This document shows, piece after piece, positions 5,478 to 7,532 of a DNA stretch of 7,532 bases (the stretch's first letter is position 1; each line of letters begins with the position of its first letter). This DNA is from Candidatus Mesolinea sp. GTDB taxonomy: Bacteria > Chloroflexota > Anaerolineae > Anaerolineales > Anaerolineaceae. The translations under genes and the position numbers were made by a program. The stretch lies in assembly GCA_003499715.1 (NCBI GenBank), contig DNSH01000027.1, positions 1 to 7,532 on the forward strand, given 5' to 3'. The notes below the pieces were generated by a model that saw only the letters and a list, made by a program, of their open reading frames with translations, made no database searches and was not told the DNA's origin.

Positions 5478-6569
5478 TTATGCAGCTAAATTTTCTCCCC
5501 TAATAAACGCTTCCGTCTTTTCCAGCGCGATCTCATCCTTAAACTGCACAGGTGGGGTTTTCATGAAATACGAGGCGGGCTCGATCACCGGACCAGCAAT
5601 GCCGCGGTCGAGCGCTAACTTGAGGCAGCGAATAGCATCGATCACCACACCAGCAGAGTTAGGCGAATCCCACACTTCCAGTTTACACTCCAGGTTGAGC
5701 GGCACGTCGCCAAACGTGGTACCTTCCATGCGGATATAACAAAACTTGCGGTCTTTTAACCAAGGCACGTAATCGCTCGGCCCAACGTGAATGTCTTCTT
5801 CCTCCATCTCATAAGGCAGCATGCTGGTTACCGCACCAGTTTTGGAAATTTTCTTGGATTCCAAGCGCTCGCGCTCAAGCATGTTCATGAAGTCTGTATT
5901 CCCGCCAAAGTTGAGCTGATACGTATGATCCAATTGGACGCCACGGTCCACAAACAGACTGGTTAACACGCGGTGCACAATGGTGGCACCTACCTGGCTC
6001 TTAATATCATCGCCGATGATGGGCAAACCATGCTTGCGGAAGCGTTCAGCCCAATACTCCGAGCTGGCGATGAAGACGGGGATGCAGTTAATCACCCCAA
6101 CGCCGGCTTCGAGTGCCTGTTCCATATACCACTTGGTTGCCATCTCAGAGCCAACCGGCAGATAGTTGATCAAGATATCTGTGTGTGTGGATTTGAGAAT
6201 GCCGACGATGTCATCGGTGGGACCCGGCGCCTTTTTGAGGATGGTAGAAAGGTATTTGCCTAACCCATCATGCGTCATGCCGCGGTAAACGGGCACATTC
6301 ATATAAGGCACATCACAAAACTTATATGTGTTATTGGGGTAGGCGAAAATCGCTTCGGAGAGATCTTTGCTTACTTTAGTATCGACAACGTCGAAGGCAG
6401 CCGTAAACTCAATATCACGGATGTGGTAGCCACCCAAGTTGACATGCATCAATCCAGGGATGCGATCGTCCTCTTGAGCGTCGCGGTAATAATTTACGCC
6501 CTGTACGAGCGAAGAAGCACAGTTGCCCACACCAATAATTGCGACACGGATTTTTTTATCTTCAGTCAT
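5478..6569 (-). CDS. ino1: Inositol-3-phosphate synthase (mycobacterial/archaeal-type, short form)
   Basis: The enzyme cyclises D-glucose 6-phosphate to 1D-myo-inositol 3-phosphate using bound NAD+, the committed step to inositol, phosphatidylinositol and inositol-based solutes or thiols. The 363 residues match the short prokaryotic form (M. tuberculosis Ino1 is about 367), not the roughly 530-residue eukaryotic form. The Rossmann motif GVGNCASS (13-20) is followed by YLPVGSE (136-142), [11 protein letters not shown] (186-196), [12 protein letters not shown] (219-230), [13 protein letters not shown] (232-244) and [12 protein letters not shown] (297-308). These are the NAD- and substrate-binding blocks; lysines in the DDIKSQ and SKKISKT segments are the likely catalytic group by analogy. 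GGAG (6575-6578) stands five bases before the ATG. A near-consensus promoter lies upstream. The next gene on this strand, a PPOX-fold protein, starts 59 bases downstream. No inositol monophosphatase or PI synthase gene is in the window. Confidence 0.96.
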   Translation of the reverse strand: MTEDKKIRVAIIGVGNCASSLVQGVNYYRDAQEDDRIPGLMHVNLGGYHIRDIEFTAAFDVVDTKVSKDLSEAIFAYPNNTYKFCDVPYMNVPVYRGMTHDGLGKYLSTILKKAPGPTDDIVGILKSTHTDILINYLPVGSEMATKWYMEQALEAGVGVINCIPVFIASSEYWAERFRKHGLPIIGDDIKSQVGATIVHRVLTSLFVDRGVQLDHTYQLNFGGNTDFMNMLERERLESKKISKTGAVTSMLPYEMEEEDIHVGPSDYVPWLKDRKFCYIRMEGTTFGDVPLNLECKLEVWDSPNSAGVVIDAIRCLKLALDRGIAGPVIEPASYFMKTPPVQFKDEIALEKTEAFIRGENLAA

Positions 6570-6581
6570 GGTCTCTCCATA

Positions 6582-6631
6582 ATAAATGATGGCTTTTTAC
6601 ATTTGCGTAGCTTGATTATAAATGGCTTTAC
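6582..6631. repeat. Imperfect direct repeat around the ino1 promoter and ribosome-binding region
   Basis: ATAAATGGCTTTAC (6618-6631) recurs as ATAAATG-AT-GGCTTTTTAC (6582-6600), the second copy having small insertions. The copies are about 34 bases apart, close to three helical turns. One overlaps the ino1 -10 box and the other lies between the transcription start and the Shine-Dalgarno site. Two copies on one DNA face could be an operator pair; chance in AT-rich sequence is the alternative. Confidence 0.4.
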
Positions 6632-6642
6632 TCTACTCTCAA
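6615..6642 (-). promoter_or_regulatory. Sigma-70-like promoter of ino1
   Basis: On the minus strand TTGAGA (6637-6642, five of six to consensus) is separated by 16 bases from a perfect TATAAT (6615-6620). Transcription would begin near 6608, giving a leader of about 38 bases before the ino1 ATG. It lies in the 113-base gap after the helicase gene, so ino1 can be expressed independently of it. Confidence 0.75.
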
Positions 6643-6682
6643 GACTTTGGGGTGTAAAACCAGTGGTTCCTCATCCTTCCAG

Positions 6683-7532
6683 TTAGAGCCCTAACCAACG
6701 GGCAGCTCTGTCTGGCAGGTTAGCCAACGGTCCTTCCACAAAAGTGCATTTTGGCAGTGACTCAAGGAAAAACTTGCCATATTGCTTACTCAGGATACGC
6801 CTATCCAAAACGGCAACCACACCACGGTCAGTTTGTGTGCGGATCAGGCGGCCAAAACCTTGTCTGAAACGCAAGATTGCCTCGGGCAGGTTGTATTCAT
6901 TGAACGGGTCATCAAAGCTTTCTGCTCGAGCAGAAATGATGGGATCACTGGGGACGTCGAAAGGCAGCTTGACGATCACCAGCACAGAGAGCGCTTCCCC
7001 AGGTACGTCTACGCCTTCCCAAAAAGCGCGTGTGCCCAGCAGTACCGCCCGCGGAGTTTCTTTGAAGACATCCAACAGCGCTGAGGGTGAAGCACCTTCC
7101 CCTTGTTGGTAGATAGTAATGTCGGCACTAGCCAAAGGTCCTTCAATGGCACGAGCAGTTTTTTGCAGTTGGGCGTAGGAGGTGAAAAGCGCAAGCATAC
7201 GGCCGCCAGTGGCTTTAGCTAAATGAATAAGAGCATCTTCCGTAGCACGTTGGTGCCCATGTGCGTCAGTGGGCTCGGGGATATCGCGAGCAACATAGAC
7301 CAAAGCAGCATTTTCATAATCAAACGGCGAGCCTAAGATAAGCTCATCCGCCTCGTAAGCTGAAAGTCGGTTGCGCAGATAATCGAATTCCCCATGCGTG
7401 GTGAGTGTTGCCGAGGTGAGCACGACGCTGGCTTTTTGATGCCAAAGGTATTTTTCCATCAGGTTGCCTATCTGCAGAGGCGCCACCTGCAAGGAAAGCC
7501 TGCCTTGCAGTGGATCCAGTTCAACCCAATAA
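6683..7532 (-). CDS. dinG: DinG-family ATP-dependent helicase, C-terminal part (cut by the window edge)
   Basis: The frame stays open to the right edge, so the true start lies outside. Visible are about 282 C-terminal residues, beginning YWVELD, of an expected 650-930. Counting from the edge, TSATL (39-43) matches helicase motif III of the XPD/DinG superfamily 2 group, GTRAFWEGVDVPG (166-178) is motif V, and QGFGRLIRTQ with DRGVVAVLDRR (224-245) is motif VI with its arginine fingers. DinG unwinds 5'-tailed DNA, forks and R-loops. In Gram-positive-type DinG an N-terminal DnaQ-like exonuclease domain precedes the helicase; whether it is present, and whether the Fe-S cluster cysteines exist, cannot be seen here. 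A TTG at 7490-7492 is in frame but is an internal codon, not a start, since homologous sequence continues upstream. A small 5-bp hairpin (6682-6686 with 6691-6695) overlaps the stop codon. Confidence 0.93.
   Translation of the reverse strand, partial: YWVELDPLQGRLSLQVAPLQIGNLMEKYLWHQKASVVLTSATLTTHGEFDYLRNRLSAYEADELILGSPFDYENAALVYVARDIPEPTDAHGHQRATEDALIHLAKATGGRMLALFTSYAQLQKTARAIEGPLASADITIYQQGEGASPSALLDVFKETPRAVLLGTRAFWEGVDVPGEALSVLVIVKLPFDVPSDPIISARAESFDDPFNEYNLPEAILRFRQGFGRLIRTQTDRGVVAVLDRRILSKQYGKFFLESLPKCTFVEGPLANLPDRAARWLGL

Noticed and set aside
6655..6668. A short AACC/GGTT hairpin followed by T residues on the minus strand after the helicase gene
   Set aside because: Only four base pairs with a very short U run, too weak to call a terminator; it also lies just upstream of the ino1 promoter.
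6270..6686. A 138-codon plus-strand frame opposite ino1 and its promoter
   Set aside because: It is antisense to a confidently identified gene, has low-complexity composition and shows no family resemblance.
7490..7492. A TTG start for the helicase fragment
   Set aside because: The frame and DinG-like sequence continue upstream to the window edge, so this is an internal leucine codon.

Overview
The window reads as an ordinary stretch of bacterial chromosome. Nine protein genes are packed on both strands with short gaps. I see no rRNA, tRNA, CRISPR array, transposase or phage gene. Gene content (a mycobacterial-type inositol-3-phosphate synthase, an Fe-type superoxide dismutase, a DUF6512-like membrane protein and a DinG-family helicase) and a roughly balanced base composition fit a Chloroflexota bacterium, for example an Anaerolineae relative. 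That placement is inference; nothing in the window fixes the taxon.

Layout, left to right. Positions 1-221 are a leader or intergenic stretch with several small palindromes and no gene. A small five-helix membrane protein (222-743, +) follows. It converges on three minus-strand genes: pyrroline-5-carboxylate reductase proC (870-1709), a YdjM/DUF457-like membrane protein (1854-2363) and a UPF0104-type flippase-like membrane protein (2393-3490). The last two lie 29 bases apart and probably form an operon. From a divergent intergenic region, a YjbQ/UPF0047 protein (3707-4126, +) and Fe superoxide dismutase (4301-4918, +) read rightwards. The dismutase has its own likely promoter and a long hairpin in its leader. 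A strong bidirectional terminator (4939-4978) separates it from a convergent minus-strand block: a PPOX-fold flavin-type protein (4981-5418), inositol-3-phosphate synthase (5478-6569, with a good sigma-70-like promoter) and the C-terminal part of a DinG-like helicase (6683 to the right edge, cut off there).

Functionally the window mixes proline synthesis, inositol (lipid or solute) synthesis, oxidative-stress defence, membrane or lipid proteins and DNA repair. No single pathway links all of it. I find no convincing new multi-gene system. The parts most worth a second look are non-coding: the dismutase leader hairpin, the repeated element around the inositol synthase promoter, and two intergenic inverted repeats.
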